From NCBI RefSeq assembly GCF_020523605.1, contig NZ_JAJAQI010000033.1, positions 1-64,000 of the forward strand: DNA of 64,000 nt, read 5' to 3'. A program made the position numbers and the translations under genes. This document shows, piece after piece, positions 52,121-61,220 of the stretch. Under the pieces are notes generated by a model. That model worked only from the letters and a program-made list of their open reading frames with translations, was not told where the DNA came from and made no database searches. The stretch is from Roseicella aerolata (GTDB lineage Bacteria; Pseudomonadota; Alphaproteobacteria; Acetobacterales; Acetobacteraceae). Numbering within the stretch: the stretch's first letter is position 1; each line of letters starts with the position of its first letter.

Positions 52121-53581
52121 ATGTCCGGAATGGACAGTCCCGCCCTGCTCTGGTTCCGCCAGGATCTTCGCCTCGCCGACAATCCCGCGCTGCATGCCGT
52201 GGCCGGGCGGCCCGTGCTGCCGGTCTTCGTGCTGGACGACGAGGCCGCCGGCGTCTGGGCCCCTGGTGGCGCCGCACGCTGGTGGCTGCGGCAGTCGCTC
52301 GCCGCGCTGGGCGCGGAACTCGCCATGCGCGGCGCGCCGCTGCTGCTGGCACGCGGGCGCGCCGAAATCGTCATCCCCGCGCTCGCCGGATCGATCGGCG
52401 CGACGGAAGTCCTTGCCGGGCGGCTCTACGAGCCCTGGGCGCGCGAGCGCGACAGGCGGATCGCCGAGGCACTCGCGGCCGCCGGCCGCAGGCTCCGCCT
52501 CTGCACCTCCGCCGTGCTGCGCGAACCGGCCAAGGTCATGAGCGGCAGCGGCAAGCCCTATGCCGTCTATACACCTTTCGCCAAGGCGGTCGCTGCGCTC
52601 GGCGAGCCCGACGCGCCGCTGCCGGGGCCCGAGCGCCTGCAGCCCGTCGCCGCGCCGCCACCTGGCGAGACGCTCGGCGAGCTTGGCCTCTACCCCGTCC
52701 CGGGCGAGCCGGACTGGGCGGCGGCGTTCGGCACGCTCTGGACACCGGGCGAGGCCGGGGCGCAGGCGCGGCTCGCGCGCTTCCTCTCCGGGCCGGTCGC
52801 GGGATACGGGGCGCAGCGCAACGACCCGGGGATGGAGGGTACCTCCGGCCTCTCGCCGCATCTGCGCTGGGGGGAAATCTCGCCCCGCCAAGTCTGGCAT
52901 GCGGTGCGGCGGGCGCAACCCGGCGACCTCTCCGTGAGTTGGCCTTTCCTGTCGGAAATCCTCTGGCGCGAATTCTCCTACCACCTCCTTTGGCACCGCC
53001 CCGAAATGCCCGAGCGCGCTTTGCGTGAGCGCTTCACCGGCTTCCCCTGGCAGCCCGATGCCGCCCTGCTTCGCGCCTGGCAGCACGGGCGCACCGGCTA
53101 CCCCATCGTCGATGCCGGCATGCGCCAGCTCTGGCGCCTGGGGTGGATGCACAACCGGGTGCGGATGATCGCGGCCTCCGTCCTGGTGAAACACTTGCTG
53201 CAGCCCTGGCAGGCCGGAGCCGCATGGTTCTGGGACACGCTGGTGGATGCCGACCTCGCCTCCAACAGCGCCTCCTGGCAATGGGTGGCGGGCAGCGGCA
53301 GCGATGCCGCACCCTATTTCCGCATCTTCAACCCGGTGCTGCAGGGCGAGAAATTCGACCCCGCCGGCCGCTATGTCCGGCGCTTCCTGCCGGAACTGGC
53401 GCGGCTGCCCGACCGGTGGCTCCACCGGCCCTGGGAGGCACCCGAGGCGGTGCTGCGCGGCGCCGGCGTCACGCTTGGGCGCGACTATCCGCGCCCCGTC
53501 GTCGGCCCGGCCGAGGGGCGGCAGCGCGCCCTCGCGGCCTTCGCCGCGCTCGGCGGCGGGGCGGAGGAGCCGGCCGCGTGA
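52121..53581 (+). CDS. phrB: Deoxyribodipyrimidine photolyase (class I CPD type)
   Basis: 486 residues. The N-terminal alpha/beta antenna domain starts LLWFRQDLRLADNPALHAV. The FAD-binding domain contains GTSGLSPHLRWGEISPRQVW, WREFSYHLLWHRPEM, GYPIVDAGMRQLWRLGWMHNRVRMIAASVLVKHLLQPW and the conserved ASNSASWQWVAGSGSDAAPYFRIFNP. It repairs UV cyclobutane dimers with blue light. It starts at ATG 52121 or at the in-frame ATG three codons on. Its stop overlaps the GTG of the next gene. Confidence 0.95.
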   Translation: MSGMDSPALLWFRQDLRLADNPALHAVAGRPVLPVFVLDDEAAGVWAPGGAARWWLRQSLAALGAELAMRGAPLLLARGRAEIVIPALAGSIGATEVLAGRLYEPWARERDRRIAEALAAAGRRLRLCTSAVLREPAKVMSGSGKPYAVYTPFAKAVAALGEPDAPLPGPERLQPVAAPPPGETLGELGLYPVPGEPDWAAAFGTLWTPGEAGAQARLARFLSGPVAGYGAQRNDPGMEGTSGLSPHLRWGEISPRQVWHAVRRAQPGDLSVSWPFLSEILWREFSYHLLWHRPEMPERALRERFTGFPWQPDAALLRAWQHGRTGYPIVDAGMRQLWRLGWMHNRVRMIAASVLVKHLLQPWQAGAAWFWDTLVDADLASNSASWQWVAGSGSDAAPYFRIFNPVLQGEKFDPAGRYVRRFLPELARLPDRWLHRPWEAPEAVLRGAGVTLGRDYPRPVVGPAEGRQRALAAFAALGGGAEEPAA

Positions 53582-54309
53582 CCGATCCCGCCATGGCCGA
53601 CCTGCAGCGGCGCGGCTTCGCCGGGCTGCGCGTGGTCGGCGACGTGCATGGGGATGCGGTGGCCTTCGCGCATGCGGTCGCGGGGGCGGAGGCGGAGCGG
53701 CTTTTCCTGCTCCAGCTCGGCGACCTGACGGATCACGGGCCGGACAGCCCGGGCGCGCTCCGACTCATCTTCGGCCTGCTGGATGCGCGGCGCGGCCGCT
53801 TCCTGCTGGGCAACCACGACCACAAGCTGCGCCGCGTGCTGACCGGGCAGCGGGTGCATGTCCCGCCGGAAGGACTGGGCCGGACGCTGGCCCAGTTGGC
53901 CGCCGCGCCGGATGGTGAGGCGCTGAAGCGGCGCGCCGTGGCGGAGATTGCCGTCGCGCCGGCCTGGCTACGGATGAACAACTGGCTCTTCGTCCATGCC
54001 GGCTGGCACCCGGCCATGCTGCTCCGCCCCTCCCCGCCCGATGCCGGGGTGCAGAAGCCCGACCCGCTGCTCTCCCGCGCCCTGTTCGGCCAGGTGACCG
54101 GCCGCTTCCGGACGGATGGCTACCCGGACCGGGTGCATGGCTGGGTGGACCGCATACCGCCCGGCATGACGCTCTATTGCGGGCATGACCGCCGGTCGCC
54201 GGACGGCCGGCCCTATGTGCAGGAGGGCGCTGACGGCGGCCTGGCGGTCTTCCTCGACACCGGCGCCGGCAAGGGCGGGCACCTCTCCTGGATCGACCTG
54301 CGGTGGTGA
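53578..54309 (+). CDS. Metallophosphoesterase, bis(5'-nucleosyl)-tetraphosphatase/PrpE-like
   Basis: 243 residues from GTG 53578. The PPP-family motifs are VVGDVHGDAVAFAHAV (21-26 core), LGDLTDHGPDS, LLGNHDHKLRR, FVHAGWHP and CGHDRRSPDG. The GTG overlaps the photolyase stop in a 4-bp GTGA, so translation is coupled; an ATG at 53593 is possible. The substrate may be a dinucleoside polyphosphate or a phosphoprotein. It ends overlapping the acetyltransferase start. Confidence 0.85.
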   Translation: MTDPAMADLQRRGFAGLRVVGDVHGDAVAFAHAVAGAEAERLFLLQLGDLTDHGPDSPGALRLIFGLLDARRGRFLLGNHDHKLRRVLTGQRVHVPPEGLGRTLAQLAAAPDGEALKRRAVAEIAVAPAWLRMNNWLFVHAGWHPAMLLRPSPPDAGVQKPDPLLSRALFGQVTGRFRTDGYPDRVHGWVDRIPPGMTLYCGHDRRSPDGRPYVQEGADGGLAVFLDTGAGKGGHLSWIDLRW

Positions 54310-54779
54310 CCATCCGGCCGGTCGCGGAGACGCGGCATGTCGTCGAAATAGGCGGCTGGCTGCATGCGACATGGTGGGCGGCGGAAGGCTGGACGCTGCC
54401 GGCGACCCGCGCCTTCCTGCGCGCCGCGGCCGGACCCGCGGCGCCCATCAGCTTCGTCGCGGAGGAGGCGGGCCGGCCGCTCGGCACGGCGACGCTCGAC
54501 ACGGAGGACCTCGCCGGCCGTCCGGATCTGGCGCCCTGGCTGGCGAGTGTGCTTGTGGCGCCGGCGGCGCGCCGCCGGGGCATCGGGACGCGCCTCGTCG
54601 GGCATGTCGAGGCCGTGGCGGCGGCGCTCGGGCACCGCCGGCTCTACCTCCACACCATGGACCGATCGGCCTTCTACGCGGCGCGCGGCTGGCAGGCGCT
54701 GGGCACGGAACTTTGGCTCGGCCGGCCGACAGTGCTGATGGCAAAGGACCTGCCCGGCGCTACCCATCCCGCCGGATGA
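54303..54779 (+). CDS. GNAT family N-acetyltransferase
   Basis: 158 residues. Acetyl-CoA-binding motif A is SVLVAPAARRRGIGTRLVGHVEAVAAALGHRRLYLHT, with RRRGIG as the R/Q-x-x-G-x-G loop. It ends FYAARGWQALGTELW. Tandem GTG codons at 54303 and 54306 are candidate starts; both overlap the preceding stop. Its 3' end overlaps the convergent acetyltransferase gene by 20 bp. The substrate is unknown. Confidence 0.85.
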   Translation: MVTIRPVAETRHVVEIGGWLHATWWAAEGWTLPATRAFLRAAAGPAAPISFVAEEAGRPLGTATLDTEDLAGRPDLAPWLASVLVAPAARRRGIGTRLVGHVEAVAAALGHRRLYLHTMDRSAFYAARGWQALGTELWLGRPTVLMAKDLPGATHPAG

Positions 54780-55248
54780 TGAAGCCGTTCGGCACCCGCT
54801 CCATGCCGAGCTTAGGGTACCAGGTCATCGGCTCGGGCGCCGAGAGCAACAGCAGCATGCAGCCGGGGCCAAGGATGCGCTTGGTCTCGGCGATCAGCGC
54901 CCGGCCGATGCCGCGGCCCTTCCAGGCGGGATCGACGCAGAGATCGGAGAGGTAGCAGCAATAGGCGAAGTCGGTGACCGAGCGGGCGACGCCGGCGAGC
55001 CTTCCCGCCGCGTCCCGCGCCGTGACGACCAGGTTGGCGCCCGCCAGCATCGCCGCCATGCGCGCCGCGTCCTCCACCGGCCGGCCGAGGCCGGAAGCGC
55101 GCACCACGGCGGTGAACTCGGCGGGGTCGAGCCGCCCCTCCTCCCGCGCGAAGGCGATGCCGGGCGGCGGCACGGCGAGCGCGGCCCAGGCGGCATGGCC
55201 CGCAAGGATCGGTGGGTCGGCCAATGGCCCGGGCGGCGTTGCGGTCAT
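54760..55248 (-). CDS. GNAT family N-acetyltransferase
   Basis: About 162 residues if it starts at ATG 55248; ATG 55278 in the same frame is an alternative. The C-terminal motif A is CYLSDLCVDPAWKGRGIGRALIAETKRIL with the GRGIG loop. It ends WYPKLGMERVPNGFIIRRDG. It is not closely related to the convergent GNAT gene at 54303-54779, so this is not a local duplication. The substrate is unknown. Confidence 0.85.
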   Translation of the reverse strand: MTATPPGPLADPPILAGHAAWAALAVPPPGIAFAREEGRLDPAEFTAVVRASGLGRPVEDAARMAAMLAGANLVVTARDAAGRLAGVARSVTDFAYCCYLSDLCVDPAWKGRGIGRALIAETKRILGPGCMLLLLSAPEPMTWYPKLGMERVPNGFIIRRDG

Positions 55249-55484
55249 CCTGGCGGGTTCCGTCCTGTCTCGCGCCATGCTCGCCCCGTGCCCGCCGGCC
55301 GGCAACCTGCCGCATCGCGCCGGCCCGGCATGGCTCCCCGGCCGCCAGGTCAAGGCCCCGCGCCCTGGATCCGCCCGGTTAGGACAGCCGAAAGCCGGTC
55401 CGCATCAGCATTGGATTGACCTGGATCATGGGGCGGCCGCGCCGCCGGGCGCAGCCTTGTTGCGCCGCGACAAGAGGGGACAGC

Positions 55485-56465
55485 ATGGCCGAGGACATCG
55501 TGACCACCGAGATACCGGCGCCGCCGGTGGACAGCGCGCGCTCGATCGGCAGCGCGGCGGGGGATCTGTTGAGGCCGCGGCCGCGCCGGGCGCCAACCCG
55601 GCCGGCGCATGACCCGGAAGCCGTGCGGCGCGCCTTCGAGACCGGCGAATTCCCTTACGCCACCAAGCTGACCGAGAAGGAATACCAGCAGCGCGTGAAG
55701 CCGCTCCAGGTCGAGTTGCTGAAGGCGCAGACCTGGGTGAAGGAGAGTGGCGAGCGCATCGCCATCCTGTTCGAGGGACGCGACGCCGCCGGCAAGGGTG
55801 GCACCATCAAGCGCTTCATGGAGCACCTGAACCCGCGCGCCGCCCGCATCGTGGCGCTCGAGAAGCCCTCCGAGCGCGAGCGCACGCAGTGGTATTTCCA
55901 GCGCTACATCCAGCACCTGCCCTCGGGCGGCGAGATCGTCTTCTTCGACCGCTCCTGGTACAACCGCGCGGGCGTGGAGCGGGTGATGGGCTTCTGCAGC
56001 CCGGCCGAGTACCTGGAATTCATGCGGCAATGCCCGGAAATGGAGCGGATGATCACCCGCTCCGGCCTCCGGCTGTTCAAGTTCTGGTTCAGCGTGACGC
56101 GGGAGGAGCAGGCGCGTCGCTTCCTGGCGCGTGAGACCGATCCGCTGAAGCAGTGGAAGCTGTCGCCGATCGACAAGGCCAGCCTCGACAAGTGGGACGA
56201 CTACACCGAGGCGAAGGAGGCGATGTTCTTCTACACCGACACCGCCGATGCGCCCTGGACCATCGTGAAGTCGGACGACAAGAAGCGGGCGCGGCTGGAA
56301 TGCATGCGGCACTTCCTGGCGGCCCTGCCCTACCCCGACAAGGACCCGCATGTGGTGCATGCGCCGGACCCGCTGATCGTCGGCAGCACGGCGCATGTCA
56401 TCGGGCGGGACCAGCACATCCTCGGCAAGTCGCTGCACCCGGAGGCCAAGCGGAGCAGCGGATGA
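55485..56465 (+). CDS. ppk2: Polyphosphate kinase 2
   Basis: 326 residues. It contains the PPK2 core: Walker A-like ILFEGRDAAGKGGTIKRFMEHLNPR (GRDAAGKGG at 98-106), lid region SERERTQWYFQRYIQHLPSGGEIVFFDRSWYNRAGVERVMGF and FKFWFSVTREEQARRF. It uses polyphosphate to phosphorylate GDP/ADP or NMPs; the single-domain length suits class I or III. AGAGGGGA precedes the ATG. No ppk1 or ppx gene is adjacent. Confidence 0.94.
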   Translation: MAEDIVTTEIPAPPVDSARSIGSAAGDLLRPRPRRAPTRPAHDPEAVRRAFETGEFPYATKLTEKEYQQRVKPLQVELLKAQTWVKESGERIAILFEGRDAAGKGGTIKRFMEHLNPRAARIVALEKPSERERTQWYFQRYIQHLPSGGEIVFFDRSWYNRAGVERVMGFCSPAEYLEFMRQCPEMERMITRSGLRLFKFWFSVTREEQARRFLARETDPLKQWKLSPIDKASLDKWDDYTEAKEAMFFYTDTADAPWTIVKSDDKKRARLECMRHFLAALPYPDKDPHVVHAPDPLIVGSTAHVIGRDQHILGKSLHPEAKRSSG

Positions 56466-56590
56466 TGGCCCAGGCCACGGGCTGCCGGAGGGCCACAGCA
56501 GGTCCTTGTCTTTGCGCAGGATCACGCCCAGGCCCGCGATCTGCGCCACGGCGGAATACGTTCATGACTGAACGCCCCTCCGCGACTGCG

Positions 56591-57355
56591 CTAGGCCCAG
56601 AGCTTCGGGTTCAGCAGCAGCTCCGTGAGCTTCGCCGAGATGGCCGAGAGCAGCCTCTCACCCTTCTCCGCGCTCGCCACCCGCGCATCGCCGACGACGC
56701 CCGTCTCGGAGAGCGCGCGGAAGGAGCGGCGGAGCGCCAGGCCGGGAGGCTGGCCCTCCACGCGCGTGGACATCGGCCCATGCGCCTCCGGCAACCGCGC
56801 CTGCCGCACGCTGTCGGGGTGGAGCGTCAGCATCATGCTGGTCTCGGCCTCGCAGGCATGCATCAGGCCGGCCTGCCGCTCCAGGATCGGCGCGATCACC
56901 TCCGGCACCATGTGCCAGTAGGTGCCGGCCGCGACCTTGATGCCGAACTCGATGGTGAATTCCGAGGCCGCGACCATCACCGCCTCGGCATTGCCGCCAT
57001 GGCCGTTCAGCAGCATCACCCGCCGGAAGCCATGCCGCGCGGCCGACCTCACGATGCCCCGCAGCACGCCCGCGAAGCCCGCATAGTCCAGCGTGACGGT
57101 GCCGCCGAACTCCATGTGGTGCTCGGCGAGGCCGGTCCAGACGCAGGGCGTCACCACCACCTTCGCGCCCGCGTCCACCAGGCCCGCCGCGGTGCGCGCT
57201 GCGACGCCGGAGGCGAGGATGATATCCACGCCCGTCGCCATATGCGGCCCGTGCTGCTCCAGCGAGGCGACCGGGACGATCACCAGCGCGTCCTCGGCGG
57301 CCCGGGCGCGCAGCTCCTCCGCCGTCAGCCGCATCCATTCGGTCTCGTAGGCCAT
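56591..57355 (-). CDS. Creatininase family amidohydrolase
   Basis: 254 residues. The metal-binding VPVASLEQHGPHMATGVDIILA carries Glu33, His35 and Asp44, matching the family pattern EQHGPHLPLGTD. LLNGHGGNAEAVMVA and AGTYWHM are also typical, followed by the Glu in HACEAETSMML. It hydrolyses a cyclic amide or related bond; relatives include creatininase and MftE-type peptidases. It follows the Bug gene by 11 bp on the same strand, so the pair probably serves one solute. Confidence 0.9.
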   Translation of the reverse strand: MAYETEWMRLTAEELRARAAEDALVIVPVASLEQHGPHMATGVDIILASGVAARTAAGLVDAGAKVVVTPCVWTGLAEHHMEFGGTVTLDYAGFAGVLRGIVRSAARHGFRRVMLLNGHGGNAEAVMVAASEFTIEFGIKVAAGTYWHMVPEVIAPILERQAGLMHACEAETSMMLTLHPDSVRQARLPEAHGPMSTRVEGQPPGLALRRSFRALSETGVVGDARVASAEKGERLLSAISAKLTELLLNPKLWA

Positions 57356-57366
57356 GCTCGCCTCTC

Positions 57367-58368
57367 CTATTCCGCGGTCGCGCCGGACTCCTCGACCAGC
57401 GCCTGCCAGATGGGCATCTGGGACCGCCAGAAGGCGCCGAAGGCCTCCGGCGTCTCGTCCACCGTCGGCAGGATGGTAAGCTCGAGCAGGCGCCGCCGCA
57501 CCTCCTCCTGCCCCATCACCTGGCGGATCGCGTCGTTGAGCTGCGCCAGCACCGGCGCCGGCGTGCCGGCGGGCGCGACCACGCTCCACCAGTTCAGCGC
57601 GTCGATGTCGGAGCCCGGCAGCAGCTCCGCCATGCCCGGCAGATGGGCGAGTTCGGGGACGTAGTCGATCCGCTTCGCGCTGCCCGCGGCGAGTGGGCGG
57701 AAGCGCCCTTCCCGGATATGCGGCAGCAGCGCCGGGATGACATCAAACATGATGTCGATGGTGCCGGCGACCAGGTCGGTGATGGCCGGCGCGCCGCCGC
57801 GATAGGGGATATGGGTGATGTCGACGCCGGCGGCGCGCTTCACCTTCTCCATGTACAGATGGCTGATGGTGCCGGTGCCGCTGCTGCCCATGGTGACGCG
57901 CCCCGGATTGGCCTTCGCATGGGCGATCAGCTCCTGGAAGCTCTTCCAGGGGCGGCCGGCGTTGCAGACCATCAGGATGGTCCCGATGCCGACGCGGCTG
58001 ACCGGCGCGAAGTCGCGCAGCGCCTCGAAGGGCATGCGGCGGCCATAGAGCCATTTGTTGGCGGTCAGCACATTGGCGCTGGTGAAGAGCAGCGTATGGC
58101 CGTCCTTCTCCGCCTTCGCCACCGCATCGGCGCCGATATTGCCGCCCGCGCCGGGGCGGTTCTCCACCACCACGGGCTGGCCGAGCACGGCAGGCAGCTT
58201 CTCGCTGACCATGCGGGCGATGATGTCATTGGCGCCGCCCGGCGCGATCGGGACGACGATGCGGACCGGGCGGGTCGGGAAGGCCTGTGCCGCGTTGGGG
58301 GCCAGGGCAGGCACGGCGAGCGTGGCGGCGAAGCCACCGAGCAGCGCGGTACGACGCGGGACGGGCAT
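57367..58368 (-). CDS. Bug-family tripartite tricarboxylate transporter substrate-binding protein
   Basis: 333 residues. The signal peptide is MPVPRRTALLGGFAATLAVPALAPNAAQA. The mature start FPTRPVRIVVPIAPGGANDIIARMV and VVVENRPGAGGNIGADAVAKAEKDGHTLLF are typical of Bug proteins, as is HIPYRGGAPAITDLVAG. CCGGAGG precedes the ATG at 58368. It forms an operon with the downstream creatininase-family gene. No permease genes are nearby. Confidence 0.93.
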   Translation of the reverse strand: MPVPRRTALLGGFAATLAVPALAPNAAQAFPTRPVRIVVPIAPGGANDIIARMVSEKLPAVLGQPVVVENRPGAGGNIGADAVAKAEKDGHTLLFTSANVLTANKWLYGRRMPFEALRDFAPVSRVGIGTILMVCNAGRPWKSFQELIAHAKANPGRVTMGSSGTGTISHLYMEKVKRAAGVDITHIPYRGGAPAITDLVAGTIDIMFDVIPALLPHIREGRFRPLAAGSAKRIDYVPELAHLPGMAELLPGSDIDALNWWSVVAPAGTPAPVLAQLNDAIRQVMGQEEVRRRLLELTILPTVDETPEAFGAFWRSQMPIWQALVEESGATAE

Positions 58369-58637
58369 GGGTGCCTCCGGCATGGCGAGGCCGCAGGTGT
58401 CGCGCGGGCCGGCGGCCGGCGCAAGCCGGCGTGCCGCCCGGCGCCGCGACACGGAACCTGCCGCGGGGGCCGGGCTTATACCAGCGGCCCGGATGCGGAC
58501 CGCATCCCGGCAGGAACGCCGCACTTGCGGCGGGCCGCAGACGCTGCCGCGGCGCGGGCTGGTGCCCGCGCTGCAGGGGTCAGTGGGTGGGTCGGTTGGC
58601 ATGACCGGCCTGACGGGACTCTGCGGGAGGAACGCCC

Positions 58638-59510
58638 ATGGCGACGCTTACCGGCACCGAGGCAGCCGACACCCTGACGGGCACGGAAGCCGGGGACAGC
58701 ATCCTCGGCCTCGGCGGCGATGACAGCCTCACGGGCGGCGCCGGCCCCGATACGATCCTGGGTGGCGGCGGACAGGATGTCATCCAGGGCGACCTGCCGG
58801 GCCTGCCCCCCCATGTGCCGCCGGCCGGGGAGGGCAACCTGCTGCTCGGCGGCGACGGGGACGACACGATCACGGCCGGCCTCGGCGCCGATACCCTCCT
58901 GGGTGGCAGCGGGCATGATCGCCTCCATGGCGGGCTCGGCAGCAGCCTGTCGAGCTTCATGGAGGGCGGCTATTCGGCCAATTGGTCCATGGACCAGGCC
59001 GACCTTCTCCTTGGCGAGGAAGGGGACGACCTGCTCGACGGCGCTGGCGGCGATGATACGCTGGTCGGCGGCGCGGGGAATGACACGCTGCTGGGCAGCG
59101 CCGGCATCGATCTGCTGGCCGGCGAGGCGGGCGCCGACACCTTCCGCTTCGCCCGCGACTCCGGTGTCTATGGCGGGCCGGAGAGCGGCGTCGGCGCCGG
59201 CAACCGCGACATCATCCTCGATTTCGGGAAGGGCGAGGACGTCATCGACCTCTCGGCCCTCGCCAGCGCCCTCGGCATCCCCGACAGCCCGGTGCCCGGG
59301 GCGGTCTTCCTCGGCAATGGCGACTTCCAGGCGAGCCTCGCCCTGCAGGTCCGCACCACCACCGAGAATGGCAATACGATCATCCAGCTCGTCTCGGCCA
59401 GGCAGCCCTCCTCGCCGGGCAGCGAGCCGGAGCTGCCCGCGGGGCCGGAGGCCGAGATCGAGGTCATCGGCCTCCATGCGCTGGCGGCGAGTGATTTCAT
59501 CCTGAGCTGA
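58638..59510 (+). CDS. RTX-type calcium-binding repeat protein
   Basis: 290 residues made largely of glycine/aspartate nonapeptide repeats (GGxGxDxLx), for example in LGGDDSLTGGAGPDTILGG, LLGGDGDDTITAGLGADTL and LVGGAGNDTLLGSAGIDLL. The region then passes into the common C-terminal module GADTFRF...DIILDFGKGEDVIDLSAL. No signal peptide is present, as expected for type I secretion with a C-terminal signal. No enzymatic domain and no HlyB/HlyD/TolC genes are nearby. Calcium binding in a beta-roll is expected outside the cell. Confidence 0.88.
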   Translation: MATLTGTEAADTLTGTEAGDSILGLGGDDSLTGGAGPDTILGGGGQDVIQGDLPGLPPHVPPAGEGNLLLGGDGDDTITAGLGADTLLGGSGHDRLHGGLGSSLSSFMEGGYSANWSMDQADLLLGEEGDDLLDGAGGDDTLVGGAGNDTLLGSAGIDLLAGEAGADTFRFARDSGVYGGPESGVGAGNRDIILDFGKGEDVIDLSALASALGIPDSPVPGAVFLGNGDFQASLALQVRTTTENGNTIIQLVSARQPSSPGSEPELPAGPEAEIEVIGLHALAASDFILS

Positions 59511-59672
59511 TCCCAACGGTCCGGATGCGTGACCGCTTCAGCGCAGGAAGGCCGCCCGGGCGGCGGGCCGCAGAGGCGGCTCTGATGCGGGCTGTCGCCC
59601 CTGTCGCAGGTGCCGCCGAGCAAGGCCGTTGGCGCGAGGCGGCAGCGGCTGGGGCAAGCCCGGCCCGGATGG

Positions 59673-61220
59673 TCACTGCCCGGGCTCCGGCGCCATCTCC
59701 GGCCCCGCCAGGAAGGCCGCCGCCGTCTCCCGCAGCGCGGCCAGGCGCTGCGGATCCATCTTCCGCAGCGTCTGCAGCGGCATCGCCATGCGCGGGTTGG
59801 CCGCGAAGCGCTGCGCATGCCGCGCGACGAAGTCCCAGTAGAGGGCGTTCATCGGGCAGGCCGCGGGCCCGGTGGACTGCTTCGCGTCATAGGCGCAGCC
59901 GCGGCAATAGTCCGACATGCGGCTGATATAGGCGCCCGAGGCCGCATAGGGCTTGCTCGCCATCACCCCGCCATCGGCATGCAGCGCCATGCCGTGGGTG
60001 TTCGGCAGTTCCACCCATTCGAAGGCGTCGGCATAGACCGCCATGTACCACTCGTTCACCTGCGCCGGGTCCAGCCCGGCGAGCAGCGCGAGATTACCGG
60101 TCACCATCAGCCGCTGGATGTGGTGAGCATAGGCCAGGTCGCGGGTCTGCCTCACCACCTGCTTCAGGCAGTTCATGCGCGTCTCGCCGGACCAGAAGGC
60201 CCAGGGCAGCGGCCGCCTCGCCCCCAGCGCGTTCAGCCCGGCATAGTCCGGCATCTTCAGCCAGTAGATCCCCCGCACATATTCCCGCCAGCCGAGGATC
60301 TGGCGGATGAAGCCCTCCACGGCGTTCAGCGGCGCATGTCCGGCGCGCCAGGCCGCCTCCGCCGCCTCGCAGCAGGCGCGCGGCGAGAGCAGGCCGAGAT
60401 TGAGGCTGGTGGAGACCAGGGCGTGGAACAGCACCGGCTCGCCCGTCGCCATGGCGTCCTGGTAGTCGCCGAAGCGCGGCAGGCGGTGCACGATGAAATC
60501 GGCCAGCGCCGTCTCGGCTTCCCGCGCCGTCACCGGCCAGGCGAAACCCTCCAGGCTGCCGAAATGGTCGGGAAAGCGCGCCTCGACCAGCGCCATGACC
60601 TCCCGCGTGATCGCATCCGGCGGGCAGCGGCGCGGCGCCGGCGGCACCACGCCCGCCTCCAGCCGCCTGCGGTTCTCGGCATCGTAGTTCCAGGCACCGC
60701 CGGCCGGCGCCGCGCCCTCCATCAGCAGGCCGGTGGCGCGACGCATCTCGCGGTAGAAGAACTCCATGCGCAACTGCCTGCGCCCCTGCGCCCAGCGGCG
60801 GAACCAGCCGAGGTCGCAGAGGAAGCGGTCGTCCTCACGGATCTCGACCGGGAGGCCGGTCGCCGCCTCCCAGCCCTGCATGTCCTGCAGCACGCGCCAT
60901 TCGCCGGGGAAGGTGCAGACGATCCGCTCCGGCGCATGCCGCGCGGCCGCCCGCGCCACCTCACCCGCCAGGCTGCCGGTATTCCCCGGCTCATCCAGCC
61001 GGACATGGTCCACCCGCACGCCGCGCGCGGCCAGCGCCCGGGCGAAATGCCGCATGGCCGAGAGCACCAGCACGATCTTCTGCCTGTGGTGCCGGACATA
61101 GGTGCATTCGCCCATCACCTCCGCCATCAGCACCACGTCGCGCGCGGGGTCGAGGTCCCGCAGCGCGGAGAGCCCGCGGCTGCACTGGTCGCCGAGGACC
61201 ACGCGAAGCACGCCCGGCAT
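59673..61220 (-). CDS. Iron-sulfur bacterial photolyase/cryptochrome (FeS-BCP, (6-4) photolyase type)
   Basis: 515 residues. It begins LRVVLGDQCSRGLSAL, the start of the deoxyribodipyrimidine photolyase-related family. Cysteines 351, 439, 442 and 455 (NCLKQVV, DYCRGCAYD, AACPMNAL) are spaced as the [4Fe-4S] ligands of Agrobacterium PhrB. FIRQILGWREYVRGIYWLKMPDY and the FAD-binding SKPYAASGAYISRMS are typical. It probably repairs (6-4) photoproducts. Its ATG overlaps the DUF6134 stop by one base, so the two genes are translated together. Confidence 0.93.
   Translation of the reverse strand: MPGVLRVVLGDQCSRGLSALRDLDPARDVVLMAEVMGECTYVRHHRQKIVLVLSAMRHFARALAARGVRVDHVRLDEPGNTGSLAGEVARAAARHAPERIVCTFPGEWRVLQDMQGWEAATGLPVEIREDDRFLCDLGWFRRWAQGRRQLRMEFFYREMRRATGLLMEGAAPAGGAWNYDAENRRRLEAGVVPPAPRRCPPDAITREVMALVEARFPDHFGSLEGFAWPVTAREAETALADFIVHRLPRFGDYQDAMATGEPVLFHALVSTSLNLGLLSPRACCEAAEAAWRAGHAPLNAVEGFIRQILGWREYVRGIYWLKMPDYAGLNALGARRPLPWAFWSGETRMNCLKQVVRQTRDLAYAHHIQRLMVTGNLALLAGLDPAQVNEWYMAVYADAFEWVELPNTHGMALHADGGVMASKPYAASGAYISRMSDYCRGCAYDAKQSTGPAACPMNALYWDFVARHAQRFAANPRMAMPLQTLRKMDPQRLAALRETAAAFLAGPEMAPEPGQ

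Noticed and set aside
48558-53425. Very long open frames antisense to the helicase, PdeM and photolyase genes (over 800 codons each)
   Set aside because: They lie opposite strongly conserved genes, have low-complexity Arg/Gly/His/Pro-rich translations and no family motifs. At this GC content stop codons are rare in shadow frames.
54303-55248. Duplicated acetyltransferase pair
   Set aside because: The two convergent GNAT proteins share only the general motif A; the rest does not align, so they are not recent duplicates.
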